Assembly (NCBI GenBank): GCA_950295325.1
Contig: OX485804.1
Coordinates: 68,178,033-68,238,032 of the forward strand
DNA length: 60,000 nt
Direction: 5' to 3'
DNA from: Polytrichum commune
Lineage: Eukaryota; Streptophyta; Polytrichopsida; Polytrichales; Polytrichaceae
Positions 1 to 11,775 of this stretch are shown here, in pieces. The notes below the pieces were generated by a model that saw only the letters and a program-made list of their open reading frames with translations, had not been told where the DNA came from and did no database searches. Within the stretch, counting starts at the first letter, position 1; each line of letters starts with the position of its first letter. The position numbers and the translations under genes were made by a program.

Positions 1-741
1 AAACTATGACAACAAGGTGGATGTTGCCTGTAGAATAGGGAGACACATGATGGACTCCTATAATTTTAATTGGTGTGGCATGTGCTGGATTGCAAATGGT
101 CCAACAGTATCTGATGAATCTTAGATTTCACAAGAGAACCAATTTATCATGAGGTTATTTGTAATTAAAGATCCAAACATGGGATCCATTGCTACACTGC
201 ACACTAACTTTTCCAAAGAAAATTGCTGCATCAGAGAAAAAATTCATTTGTACTGAAAGTCCAACGCCAAACAAAAACTTCTTGTGGGGTGCAAGAAAAT
301 GAATAGGACAAAGACGTTTATGAAGATCCTCAATCCATTTTTTTCCTTATGTTTTGTTTCCATCTGCAAAAAACTCTCTTCCAAATAAGAAGTTTCTAAT
401 GTTTTTGTAAAGTTGGCTAGATTGCATCCAAAGCACCCTGACGTATCTAAGCAGACACATTATCCTGAATGACATCCTCAAACCTCAGGGAAATACATTC
501 TGACAGGCAAAGGTGACTTACTGAAGCTTTTCACATACAGGCCCCAAGCACAAAGGAGTTTCTTTTCTGACCAAAGAACAGAAGACAGAGCTGCAGAGGA
601 CCCTTTCTAAGTTAATGCCTATGCCATGGATCCAATAAACCTTCACTTAATCACTCACAAGTTTGTTTAAGAGCAAAACCATGTAGGAGATAAAAAGTGC
701 AGTAAGAGAAAGTTGCAGGAAGCTAAGAAAAATCGCTCTAC
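1..741. other. Downstream part of the coiled-coil gene, no exon recognised
   Basis: This stretch follows the donor site of the second recognised exon of the minus-strand coiled-coil gene. It should hold intron and perhaps later exons. I checked the minus strand for a continuation of the coiled coil and found only short open stretches with no family resemblance. The rest of the gene probably lies left of the window. Confidence 0.4.
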
Positions 742-2066
742 CTCAAGAGCAGCTCCCAATAGTACGGCTTCCTGTGCTTTTTCACGAGCATGCTGCTGCC
801 TTGCAGCCAATGCTTTTGCATAATTGGCATTTTCTGCTCGCAGTGATGCCTCCCTCGCTTCCAACTAAACAGCCAAATCATGCACAATGTTCAGAATGTG
901 TCAGTAATTAACACACAGAAAGACACCTCGTTGATGCAGAATTTATAGTAGGTGAAATCCAACCAAGTTCCCCTCGTGGTGCACCCTGCTCCCTTGTCAC
1001 AAAGGGAATTTTCGCTAAGGATCAAATGGAGTAATCTCCACCACTTTGTCAGCCACAGGAATTTGATCAGGGGGATGTGATAGATGTAAGCAGACAGAAC
1101 TTACCAGTGACATTCCGATGGTTTTTGTTGATTAAAGGACGAAATTTTAAAGGCTTCAATATACACACCAACCACAACACTCTTACCTGCTGTGGCTGTG
1201 GCTGTGGCTGTGATTGTGATTGTGTCGAGGTCGATCTGCTTCTATGAGATCTTCCCATTTATTGCTACATGTGAAGAAAGCGAGAAGAGAGAAGGGAGAA
1301 GAGAAAGGTTATTAAGAAACTGGAGAGCTTCTGTCAAGACATTGCGAACATGCGAACAGGTGCAAATATCAAACGAGTCCTCTCGTAAGGACATACACCT
1401 GTGACGAATGTACCCTGGATCCCGCTAGGGTTTCTCCGTAATAATCATACGTACATGGCCACATCAATCCGAAGCTTCCAACTGCCCGAGATCACTAATC
1501 ATCTTAACCTTATGCCATGGGGAATACAATGTTCAAACCCCCATCACCCATTATAATTCTGAGCAACAATTCTCAGCCAGGTCTTCAATTGTGCAAAGAA
1601 TAACAAGCCTGATGCATACATGACCATCTCAATCCGACGCTTCCAAATGCCCGACATCATTGATCATCTCAAGCATATGCCATGGGGGACGCATTTTTCG
1701 AACCTTCATCGTGCAATGACATTCTGAGCGCTAATTCTCAGCCAGGTCTTTCAATCCCCAAACCCTACGTAGTGAGGGCAAAGAAGAACAAACCTGATGC
1801 CGTGTTGCAGCGTGTGCGTGTTTCTCCAAGGCTAAAGCGGAATGTGACGCCACTGAGTCCGCATGCAAGTGAGGCAATCGCTGTGCAATATTGGAAGGCG
1901 GAATCCGTTGCCGCAAGAGCTGCAAACTATGCTGCAGAGCTGCCGCTCTTGCGTCCAGCGCACTCACCGCCTGCCACTGCTGTGCCGTGAGATGCAATGT
2001 CCGATCCGGCGACGCGGATCCGTTCCCTCCCACCACATCCGCCGCCCATGCCAGCAACCCTGCCAT
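742..2066 (-). CDS. Conserved plant coiled-coil protein, 5' part (partial)
   Basis: Two exons are visible. Exon 1 is 1794-2066: it starts at ATG with MAGLLAWAADVVGG, gives 91 codons and ends CAG|GTTTGT. Exon 2 is 742-864: it follows a pyrimidine-rich acceptor ending TTTAG, gives 41 codons and ends GAG|GTAGAG. Both are phase 0, and the joined reading is ...AATRHQ/LEAREASLRAEN.... The pattern (RQRIPPSNIAQRLPHLHADS, then Ala-rich helix, then a charged coiled coil around AENANYAKALAARQQHAREK) resembles, from memory, a plant family of coiled-coil proteins in which LPPxDISQRLPHLHAHSLAS is conserved. I do not recognise a function. A CAG-rich stretch near 1180-1210 ends in a good donor (CAG|GTAAGA) and could be a small alternative exon, but the direct join matches the family better. 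The C-terminal half is outside the window or not recognised. Confidence 0.65.
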
Positions 2067-2379
2067 GCTTCCAAACTTCTCCGATCCGCAAACTTACAGC
2101 ATCGATTCTCCTTCTCCTTCCAGTTTCTTAAACTTCTGACTGCCTCATTCTTGCTGTTATCATCGGATTCGGATTTCCTTCAAGCAATAAGCATGTCAAT
2201 TCTCGTGTCTCGTGTGTCCCCTGTATGTGAATTCTGCGCAATGCTTTGGCTTGAACCTCGATCTCACTGCATCGCCATAGCCGTGAGAAAGAAAGCAACA
2301 AATGGCTTATTGCATTCACACCTACGCTACTCAGGGGAGAGTTCGTATTTACATCGTGGTAACTTCTTATGGTAATCCT

Positions 2380-4490
2380 TGGGTAAATTACCTTGGTTCA
2401 CGCTCGAACCAGTTTTCACTTATTACCATAACCGTTAAATTACCCTCTCTTTTATCTTACCTAATGCAAACTTACCTTTTACCATTATCACTTACCTTAC
2501 TCTTTGTTGGAGTTACACATTTATTTTATAGGCTAAAAGTGAAGATAAGTGTGAACGCATGTAAGTTAGTTTGATATTAAGTTACTAACTTAACTACCGT
2601 TGCAAACGTTAAGCACAATTGATAGGTAACTATGCACTTAAAATAATGTGTCCCATAAATGGTACATGCATTATATGCGAAGGGTTACACTATATTGTCT
2701 ACAATTCTACACATCACTCATTCAGTAAATGTTAGCATGACAAATTTTTATTAATATCATGTTTCATTTGTTATAATTGATTATTGTTTGCATTCTGACA
2801 TTTGGTGCAAGGATTAAGAAATGAGGAATGAGGTAAGCAATGAGTTGGGAACTTAAGGTTTCAATATCACATGTGAGAGACCTCTCTATGTTTATCTTGA
2901 ATGTTTAAATGTTTATATATTTAAACAATTAACTAGAGATTAAGGTAATTATTATATACTACAATGATGTATATGATAAGACGTGCATTATAACTTACAT
3001 GTTCTAGTGTTGGAATATTTTATAGTTGAATATAACTATCATTACAAGTAAGATATACATTCTATCAATGGTTTTATCAATACAATCAAGTCCAATATAA
3101 ATGTTGAACTCACACTTAATCCCTATTAACTCAAATCTATGCTTAATCTTTATTGTAACATTCCTTTTTTTTAAAAGCATCTTTGGGATAAAGTGTGACC
3201 TATACAAAATTCTCAATATTGGGTGTATGATATTATTAGGCAAACGATGCTAAGTATCATAAATAAATGTGGCATGTCAATGTTGATCACCAACTTGGTG
3301 ATAATTGAAGTGATTCATGCAAATGACATTTATTTATCACTTCATGATTAGTGGCCATTATTACATGTGATTCAATTCAATGGTTATAATGGGCATGAAA
3401 TGTTATGAGGGGGGAAGGGTGAAAGGTTAATAGTGTAAATTATCATCAATTATCAATAAGGAGCCCAAATACATGTATGGGTTATGTTTGGGCGTTCTAT
3501 TAATTTAGGTAATATTTTATATTTAGGTAATATTTTATACGTTTCCAATGGTTTGCAATTGAAATGTGATGTAAATGTGATCACACCTATCGATGCTTGG
3601 TTGTGTGATGACACACATGCTCATTAAATCCCAACATGTCAAACATGCCATGACAAACGAGACACCAATTCTAAACACGATTGCTCCATATGAACCACAT
3701 TTGGTTGTGGCAAAACGAATTGTTTGGTTGTCTGGTTTGTCATGACATGGCACCACAATCAATTGTTGTGATGCAACTATTGCAACAAGGCATTACACCA
3801 ACTAGGTGGTGACAATGTAATGTGTCACGATGGCCAATTGTAATGAACAGTTCCAAAGACACAAGGTAGTGTATAATACTTATAGAAATGAGATCTAATT
3901 TATGTTGTTTCCACAATAGCAAATATACATACATTTGTTACCTCAAATTTTATAAAATTTCAAGATTTTTATCGTATATGAAAGGATACCATTGAATCCC
4001 TAGGAGTTTGAGAATCCAAATTCATACATGTCTTTTGTGGAGGTCTATGCAAAGTTCACCTTGAGAGTTTCAATATGTTATAGATTGAGTATATGGGTTA
4101 ATGCAACTGAAATCCTCAAGCTTTATTGAAAAAATTAAAACATAATTAATTTTCTCTCTAAATTTACCAAAATAAAAATGCAAAGGCTTGAAACAAACAC
4201 AAATTAAGTATATATATATAATGCAATCTTCAAAAACTTTGAAACCTTTGTAAATCTTCGATCATTAGGGTTTGTTTTAGAGTTTGCATTGGAGTTTGCT
4301 TTGATCCTTCAATAACCTAGAAATGGTCATTCTATGTCCACAATTACTACATATAGTCCTATGCATGTTGGGTAACCATTTGGAGTACATGTTGCTATAG
4401 ACCTTTTGTCAAGGTTATCATTTTCTACACAGATAAGACAAACAACTACATTGTGTATGGTGGTGCCATGTGCGTAATAGTGTCACTTAC
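2380..4490. other. AT-rich intergenic spacer
   Basis: No coding region is recognisable on either strand. The composition is strongly AT-rich with short imperfect repeats, for example a doubled stretch reading TAGGTAATATTTTATA near 3507-3540. I see no RNA gene here. Confidence 0.5.
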
Positions 4491-4491
4491 G

Positions 4492-4707
4492 TTATTACGA
4501 GGGCTACGCTAGGTTACACTAATGGGCAACAACTTGACCATTAGTGTAACTTGGCAATACTTGGCGTTAGTGTGCCTACTGATGTCTTGTCATTACTATG
4601 CTCAATAGTATTACGAGGTCTATGCCTAGATTACATAATGGTGAATAGGTTGATCATAAAGCATAAATGCACGACACTTGGCATTAGTATGCTCATTAAA
4701 TATCTTC
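4492..4707. repeat. Short degenerate tandem duplication with a 13-bp hairpin
   Basis: Two diverged copies, about 100 bp each and offset by about 116 bp, both run from ATTACGAGG through TACTTGGCGTTAG / CACTTGGCATTAG. The first contains a perfect inverted repeat, GTTACACTAATGG (4513-4525) and CCATTAGTGTAAC (4538-4550), separated by 12 bp. It may be part of an old MITE. Confidence 0.45.
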
Positions 4708-4990
4708 CTTTTGCATACTAAAACGTAAACTATCACCTCAAGCACTCCAATGTGTTATGCTAAATATTATACCATCAAAAATTACGCACTTCAAAAAGTT
4801 ACTTATGTTGGCAAATAGTGTCATGTTGACAATTAGCAAACATAACACTACTAGACAAGTGGTTAGACCATTCACCAATAATATACATGACACTAGATAC
4901 CATAAACGGTGTAGTCTGCATGTCAAAGTACATAAATGAAGTTATTTTATTAAAAATGATACTCTCAATAATAAATAAATAAATAACAAT

Positions 4991-4992
<2 letters not shown>

Positions 4993-5038
<46 letters not shown>
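4993..5038. repeat. (AC)n microsatellite
   Basis: An uninterrupted dinucleotide AC run of about 46 bp is seen directly. The long Cys-Val open frames read across it on the minus strand are artefacts of the repeat. Confidence 0.95.
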
Positions 5039-5039
<1 letters not shown>

Positions 5040-5309
5040 CACCAAGAAGAGGAAGACCCGACTTATGGGCACGTTAGATGGGGATGCAATGGGGAGGGTC
5101 CAACAAAATGTAGCAATCCTATTAGGCAAGAGGTGAAAGGCCTTTAGATGAGGGTTCAAGACCAAGGAGGCAAACTGATGTATCTCCTACATGGCATTAT
5201 TTTGGAGGGAAACACTAATGATCCAAACCAAGAAATGAAGCTTAAAGAAGAGCTGATGTTTTGAATATCCATTTTGGAAGGTGGGATCTAGTGTACAAAG
5301 AGATTTTGG

Positions 5310-5514
5310 GGCATAGTTGGTCAAAAAGCCTAGTGTTTCCAAGTCCAATTGGGTGCATGTTGTGATCTTTCAATCTTTTATTTTTTACTTTTTTGAAGTA
5401 TAGTCTATAGATTCCTCTCAAACGACTAGTAAATTTCATGAAGTCTTGAACCTTAACACATTATTTCTCAAACTCAACGAGTTCATCTATAACTAGTGAT
5501 CAATTCTCCTCATT
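5310..5514. repeat. Dispersed repeat R, single diverged copy
   Basis: The stretch reads ...GGTCAAAAAGCCTAGTG, TTTCCAAGTCCAATTGGG, ...ATAGATTCCTCTCAAACGA and then ...TGAAGTCTTGAACCTTAAC. The same order of blocks occurs at 41370-41520 and, as the basic unit of a tandem array, at 59212-60000. It abuts the truncated end of MITE A1. Confidence 0.6.
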
Positions 5515-5961
5515 CAAAAGAAGTGTTCATAGGCTCTCCCAAGGCACTTCCAAAATCAAGTAGTGTGGTCACATACCCACAAGTGTTGTGTGAAGTCATA
5601 TGCGACCATGCCCTCAATCAACTGCTAATGCAATGAATTTCTATTCATGTGGGGTCCTCTCACATGATAAAATAGAATAAATCAACGGTTGTGAAATTTC
5701 AAAAAGCCAAGATCTCCCAAATTTGTGTTGGACCTACTTCTAAGAGGTGGTTTTTGAAAATAGTCCAAGTGACCATGAAACAGGATCCATTCGATGCCAC
5801 GTAGGAATCCATGTAGACTTTACATCCATCTTGCATTTACTTACTCCGTTGGTCCCTCAAGCGTAGTGTGAAGCGAACTCGGACCGACTCCGCCTTTCCA
5901 GCAATGAGAGTGGTTGAAGTGTAATGGTCACGGGCCCTCAGTCTCGTGTGTGAAGTGGCCC
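5515..5961 (-). mobile_element. MITE A1, truncated, upstream of VPS29
   Basis: This is the reverse complement of family A. Its intact end at 5942-5961 reads CTCGTGTGTGAAGTGGCCC, followed by TAA, and matches copies at 18078, 40560, 45354 and 52046 through blocks such as GAGGGACCAACGGAGTA. The other end stops before the terminal repeat: homology ends near 5515, so the last 50 bp or so are missing. The intact tip is about 265 bp upstream of the VPS29 start codon, within the probable promoter. Confidence 0.75.
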
Positions 5962-6226
5962 TAAGAAGCAAGCGAAGCCAAGGGAGGGCTCTCGAAACCC
6001 TAGAGCTCTGTTTACTGCACTCCGATCAAACCCTCACTTCACCACACCATCTCACCATTTTCGTCATCTGCTGCGATTGGAGACGGAAGCTCCAGCCATG
6101 GCCGATGCTGGTGGACGCACCTGCTGCGGCGATGTAGCAGCAATTCTCAACCGACGGTAGGCTTTACTGAGTATTCTTGCGAAGAAGAATAGGTAGGTGG
6201 GGAAGGGAGCAACCTAGGAGGACAAG
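5962..6226 (+). promoter_or_regulatory. VPS29 promoter-proximal region and leader with a 20-codon uORF
   Basis: This is the GC-richer interval between MITE A1 and the VPS29 ATG. A short upstream frame runs from 6098 to 6160 (MADAGGRTCCGDVAAILNRR, stop TAG). Its context, GCCATGG, is better than that of most upstream ATGs. CGACG|GTAGGC at the end of this frame could also be the donor of a leader intron. No transcription start can be fixed from sequence alone. Confidence 0.4.
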
Positions 6227-7948
6227 ATGGTGCTGGTACTGGCTCTAGGGGACCTACACATTCCGCACAGAGCTGCGGATCTTCCTGCCAAGTTTAAATC
6301 CATGCTCGTGCCAGGCAAGATTCAGCACATCCTCAGCCCTGGCAACCTCTGCATCAAGGTGTGTGATCTTATTCTTTTCTCGTTGTTAATGTCGGTGTCA
6401 TGCGGGCTGTGTATTTTTTGTTTCTGTAGTGTCATTGTGCACTTTCTATAGCTTTCCTTAGGAGAAAGTGAGAGTTCTTATCTTGTAACATGCTGTATAT
6501 AAATATTTACAGATTAGAGTTGCCCTCCAGTTCTTTGTTTATCTGATCGAACTATTGCATAAGAAAACAATCGATCGTTCCGTCAATATGGCATTTGCAG
6601 TCAATCCAGTGCCTCCCTGGCGAGATTTTCATTTTACTCTAGATTTAGCAGCATGTGTATTTTTGAGTTCCACTCTTTCTCTTCTTCGGTTTCTGCACAC
6701 TGGTAGCCATTAGTAATATTAGGCTTCTGTCGAGCTCCTTTAGTTTTTCTTTGGAAATTTCTGGATAGGTTTGTGAATTGATGCGTCTTATTCATGTAAG
6801 AAGGGTTCACATGCAGTTTTAAGAAGTCGGATGTCATTAAGAATGAAGTGTTATGCGAGCTATAAATTCTTTGTTTCTATAGCCTAAATGTGCACTTTCT
6901 TCAGCTCTTCTTAGGAGATTGTGAGTTCTTTATCCTGTAATATCCCGGCTCTAATTATAAGAGCTGAGACTTGTCTCCCCATCTCTGTTAATCTATGATC
7001 TACATGTAATGAGAGAATCATCGATACTTTAGTCAATCTGGCATTCCAGTGTCTCCCTGGCAAATCTTCCGATTTACTCTAGATTTGTCAGCATGTGTTT
7101 TTATGTGTTTTGTCGCTTCCTCTTCGGTTTCTGCACTCTGGTAGCCGTCAGTGATATTGAGCTTTGTGGCACTCTTTCAGTTTTTCTTTGGAAATTGCTA
7201 TCTGTATAGGTTTGCGAATGGGTGTGTCTTATTCATATTAGAAGGGTTCACATGCAGTTTTAAGAAGTCTAGCTCATAGGGTTGAGGAATCTGCAGGAGG
7301 TGCATGATTACCTGAAGTCATTATGCTCCGATGTACAAATCACCCGAGGAGAATACGATGAAGATACTCGGTACCCCGAGACAAGGCAGCTGACTATCGG
7401 TGCATTTAAGATTGGCATCTGTCATGGCCATCAGGTTTTACTCTTATCTTCTTTATGGAATAAGACTTTGAGAGTTGAGTTTGTAAAGTGTGAGTGCATC
7501 ATAGAGCTGCAAACTAATTGACTTTTACACCTACCTGCTTTGATGGAGTGCATGTGTCTAGTATGTACCAGCGTCCTCTGGATATGGTATATGTCATTTG
7601 CTCAACATCCTTCATGTTTCTTATCATGTGTTGGTTGGTTTTGAGTGTCTGTAGGTTGTGCCATGGGGAGATTTGGATTCTTTAGCAATGCTTCAGCGGC
7701 AGCTGGATGTTGATATTTTGATAACCGGCCACACACACCAGTTTAAGGCTTACAAGCATGAAGGTGGAGTGATTATTAATCCAGGATCTGCTACAGGAGC
7801 GTACAGCAGCATCACATATGATGTGAACCCCAGTTTTGTTCTCATGGACATTGACGGGTTAAGGGTTGTGGTTTATGTGTATGAGCTTGTCGATGGTGAG
7901 GTGAAAGTTGACAAGATTGATTTCAAGAAGCCACAAGGACCTAATTAG
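6227..7948 (+). CDS. VPS29: VPS29, retromer core subunit
   Basis: There are three exons: 6227-6358 (44 codons, AAG|GTGTGT), 7297-7434 (46 codons, acceptor CTGCAG, donor CAG|GTTTTA) and 7655-7948 (97 codons plus TAG, acceptor CTGTAG). All are phase 0 and total 187 residues, close to the usual plant length of about 190. The start [20 protein letters not shown] and the middle [20 protein letters not shown] are near-identical to plant VPS29. VPS29 has a metallophosphoesterase fold; the remnants of its metal site are visible as D9/H11 (GDLH), N40 (GNLC), the CHGHQ histidines and GHTH. It is known to act as the scaffold that binds VPS35 in the retromer at endosomes, recycling vacuolar sorting receptors, and is not thought to be an active phosphatase. 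One oddity: the usual CTGN before the second loop reads SPGN (residues 37-40). The gene looks intact and single-copy here. Confidence 0.97.
6388..7270 (+). repeat. Tandem duplication inside VPS29 intron 1
   Basis: Two copies (about 6388-6842 and 6843-7270) share ordered blocks: GTGCACTTTCT, CTTAGGAGA, CTCCCTGGC, TTTACTCTAGATTT, TTCGGTTTCTGCAC, GGTAGCC, TTTTTCTTTGGAAATT and AGAAGGGTTCACATGCAG. Divergence is clear but modest. The second copy ends just before the exon 2 acceptor. I see no coding exon in either copy, so this is most likely an intronic duplication rather than a duplicated exon. Confidence 0.8.
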
Positions 7949-10435
7949 GGCTCTTGCTTTATGTGCCACATGTGAAGCAATTTAACTCGTGGAGGTGTCT
8001 GACATGAAGGGGAGAGCACAAATCATTGTTATAATAAGCATGGACATTGTACAGTGGGTTCGATCATTTTGAGACATTTTGTGTGTTGAATAGTTTGTCC
8101 ATGGACTGGAATGATGTCTATGTAAAGCTTTGGAAGTCCATTCCAGCTTTTGTCCTAGGCTTGAAAAGTAAAGCACTGTGATCCTGATAGGTGATTGTGG
8201 TGCTCCCTCTAGCATTAGAAATTGTTCACAAGCATATTTACCAGTGGGATGTCCAGTTAGATTTTGTTAGTTAGCTAGATGTGACTTCTTGGCAAATTCA
8301 AATGTGCTTAGATTTGTCACAGATGAATGTTGCAGATGGTGGCTCACCCTCATGGTTGTCCACACAGCACAATCTTTGCCTCCCATTAAAATTGGTTATA
8401 ACAGTCCATGGATACTGGCTTCAATGCCCCTTTTCAGTAAAGAGAATATTGTCACTTTCATACAGTAATCTTCACATGTGTTTTGTTTCGGAACAATGCT
8501 GGGATTGATAACATCTATACTGAAACTGTTCTGAGAGTTGGCAACTTGAGATTCCCTGAATTTTTTTTTGACCTCATCTTATCCTTTTCTGGTGAATGCA
8601 ACATGTCTGTTTGCATATATCACAATTGCAGTCCACTCATTGTTTAGCAGAGTGGTTAAACTTTGTGGACTCATTAGGTCTGCTTAGAAATGGAGCAAGT
8701 ACTGTTGAGCCCTTTCTTGTGTCCACAAGGTGGGAGTACACTCAGATTGTAGAATATGGTCAAACTATCAAAGTCAGTTAGTGGTTCTTGAGAATATTGA
8801 CACCCAAGGGCACTGACAGTTGCAACTGGGAACACTGTAACTTGCACAGAAGAATCCACTGTGCATGGCTGTGCTACTGGTCATGTACGACTGACTCTTA
8901 CATTCTATGTGACATAGGTGCCCAATTTGTTGGTATGAACCAGAGACACAGAAGAGACTCCAAGTTATGGGTGGAATTACTTGAAAGTTTTGTGAGCATC
9001 TTGCAATAAACAGAAACAGCACACAGTTCTGATCTTTAAGCCATTGTCTCACTCGATGATGCAGATTGAGTGTCTCGAGAGGGTGCATGATCCTGAAAAG
9101 CATTGTGGCTTACCTACGATATTAAAGATGTGTATGGATTAGCAGGTGTGAATTACCTACTCATGAGTTGTGCCCTGGCAAATCCTCTCCTCTGCAAGCA
9201 GTTAGTTGGAGCAATCTGTGGTTTGAAAAAGCAGACGTAACTTCTACTTAGCAGTTAGAGCTGGATTGATGCTGTGACATTGAGCATGGCAATGTACTAT
9301 ACAGGCAGAAGCTCTGACACCAAGCATGCAGGATCTTGGGAAAAAAACTGGGACAAGTCAAAGTCCGTTTCATACCGGGAAAACCAGGTTTTGTCAGCGA
9401 ACGCATGTTCCTATTCTGCTGGCAGGAACACTTTGGTAAGCAGGCACAGGTATGTACATTAAAATGATTGTATTTGAACATGCCTCAATGGGCAGTTCAG
9501 TTTGAAAAATCCAGGGCATGGATGTTCAGTGATTACGCTAGAGTACATATGTGGACATGAAGTCAGGGTCAGGCTTGGTAATTGGTACAGATGCTACATA
9601 GCAATATAGAATGATGATCTTCACACTGTTTGGATGCTCCAATTTCTGGGAAAAAGACACCTTCCGACCAGTAAAGGCTGGATCGATAAGCTGTATGGAT
9701 CAATTTCATAACCTTACCCAAACCTGGATTGCTCTTCAGGAGGTGTTCAAAAATTTGGTACTTGGTGTCTTGCAATCGTGGATCCTGCAGAGGTTGCTGG
9801 CATGTACTTCCAACTGTCTCTAGAATGTGAAACCTTAACACCAAATACAGGGAATCCTATAGTAGCAACTACACCTAGTAAGCTTCCCACCACATCATGA
9901 TGTTGATGTCTTTTGAAACTAAGCTTCCTATGCTTCCAGTTAGCAATTGCATGTTTTGTCATGTGAATCAGTTGAGTAGCTTCCTTCATAGAGTGGTGAA
10001 GGAGTTGCTGGAGGACCACTTAACACGTGGCTCATTTGGGACAGATTTTAAAACAACTAGGTCAAGAATTCATGGGAACCATGTTCTTAGCAGCAGGCAT
10101 GTCTGTCCAGTGTCATGTTGACAGGGTGAACCACCTCATGATGTCAAGGAATTCGCAGGACCCACTTTTTTAACTGGAGATAGTGCTGAATTCAGCAAGA
10201 TGAAGCTGACCTTCAACGTGAATCCTGGTAGTGATTTCAGTATCTCTGGACCATAAATACATCAGACACCTACCCAAAAGCATGCGAGGTTGAATGTGTT
10301 AAATTTTTTGAAGTGTAATGCAACCAGGATGGCTAGTGTACATGGACAAACAGTTCCATTTTGGTATGGATGTTTGACAAAATTGATGGCATTTCCAGCT
10401 GGTGCTTCGAGGCTTATGGAACTTACGGCAACAAT
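7949..10435. other. VPS29 3' region and unassigned sequence
   Basis: The first few hundred bases should be the VPS29 3' untranslated region. Beyond that I find only short scattered open frames on both strands, with no recognisable domain, RNA gene or transposon end. Composition is similar to the gene flanks and less AT-rich than the region right of 20 kb. Confidence 0.4.
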
Positions 10436-11775
10436 CTAATTGATTAGCTCAGATTTATACTCATCAAAGGTGCCAAGGAACTTCTTCAGAGTCTCATCTT
10501 CCACGATCCAAATTTCACTCCCTTCTTTGTCTTCACAGACACGAGAGATCAGCTGTGCGTCATGACAAGCACCACACCCCCCATGAAATCATTCAACCCA
10601 TCAGCCAATGCATCTATGCTTTGCATGTCCAGGTGACTCGTGGGCTCATCTAGCAACAAAATGTGAGGGTGAGTCATGGAGACCGAGGTGAAGACAACCC
10701 TAAAATCTTGCAATTGGGGTGAGATGGCTATTGCCAGATACCCCAAATTTGGCAAGCATTTTGCATACAGCTTGCTCTCTACTTGGACCCTCCTGCTCAA
10801 AGTATAATTGAAGGTATTCGACTGGAGTTTCATCTGCGTCAGAGATTCCACAAAATGCTGAGAATATTGACCCACTTCTGAGTTTTGGGGGTTGTCTTCA
10901 TTCACCTTCACTGGATTTGAGTTCTCCAGCCAACAAAATTCAGAAGTGTTGATTTTCCAGCTCCGTTTGGCCCTACAATAGCAACACATGTACCTATGCC
11001 TACTCCAACATCAAAGTCATGCAACACGAAATGAATTGTCACACTATAATCACGCCATTTCTTTGGTGCCTCCAGAGCAATGTCGTCATCTTCCATTACT
11101 TAGTCACATTTGGATTCTCCCTTCGCCTTCATGTTGTTTCCAGATGCAAATTTGGCATGCTCCTTGACCTGTGTTGCTGGGCTTTGTTTCCACTGCTCTT
11201 AGCAGCTTTCATCTGCTTCTCCTACATATCAGCCTTTTTATTGATTCCTTCATCTTCTGCTAAAACATTTCCTCGAACGCCTCATAATTGCCTCTATATG
11301 GGAATAACTTCAAGTCTTGCAAATGTATGATGTGACTACGGACAGAATTCAGGAAGTTCCGGTCATGGGACACAACAATCAAAGTCTTCTTCCACTGCAT
11401 GAGATACTCCTCTAGCCATATAACAGCTTTCAAAACCAAGTGGTTGCATGAACAAGGCCTGCGCAAGTTAAATTTGCATTCGCCAACCTCCACTGAAAAA
11501 TTTAGTACACCTCCCTTGCATAGCTGTGGAGAATCCTAACCCTGCTAGAATCTTGGAAGCTCTAACCTCAGCAACAACAGTTCCCAAAACCTGCAATCTC
11601 ATAAACAACGGCAAGCCTCTCCCCTACAGCCTCGTCATCCTGATGTTTCCTTTGGCCTTCTTGTTGCAATTGCAGAGCCTCCTCCCTCAAACCCATCAAC
11701 TCCTCATCAACAAACACTACAGATTCTAGAGCTGAGCAATCATCTCCCATTACTTCCTGCTCCACCAGCACGATA
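10436..11775 (-). pseudogene. Decayed copy of an ABCF4/GCN-type ABC ATPase
   Basis: Minus-strand pieces appear in the order expected for plant ABCF4 (GCN20 class, soluble twin-ATPase proteins linked to translation control). They are: LVEQEVMGDD; ASKILAGLGFS followed by the signature region SGGWRMQI; AVIWLEEYLMQWKKT with VVSHDRNFLN; the linker APKKWRDYSV; the second Walker [21 protein letters not shown]; Walker B and D-loop, [20 protein letters not shown]; and the C-terminal end, closing with TAG at 10436. Disruptions: a stop directly after SGGWRMQI, a frameshift after VVYE near 11608, loss of the first Walker B/D-loop segment at a CAACC junction near 11440, loss of about 30 residues before DVGVGIGT, loss of the second LSGGQ signature, and a 4-base loss before HDAQLISRV. 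No introns interrupt the copy and the 5' third is absent. A truncated retrocopy is possible, but I see no poly(A) tail. Confidence 0.85.

Noticed and set aside
1067-1258. Possible extra exon (Gln/Pro-rich) of the coiled-coil gene
   Set aside because: It ends in a good donor, but no acceptor gives the required phase without a stop except within the CAG repeat itself, and joining exon 1 directly to exon 2 fits the family better.
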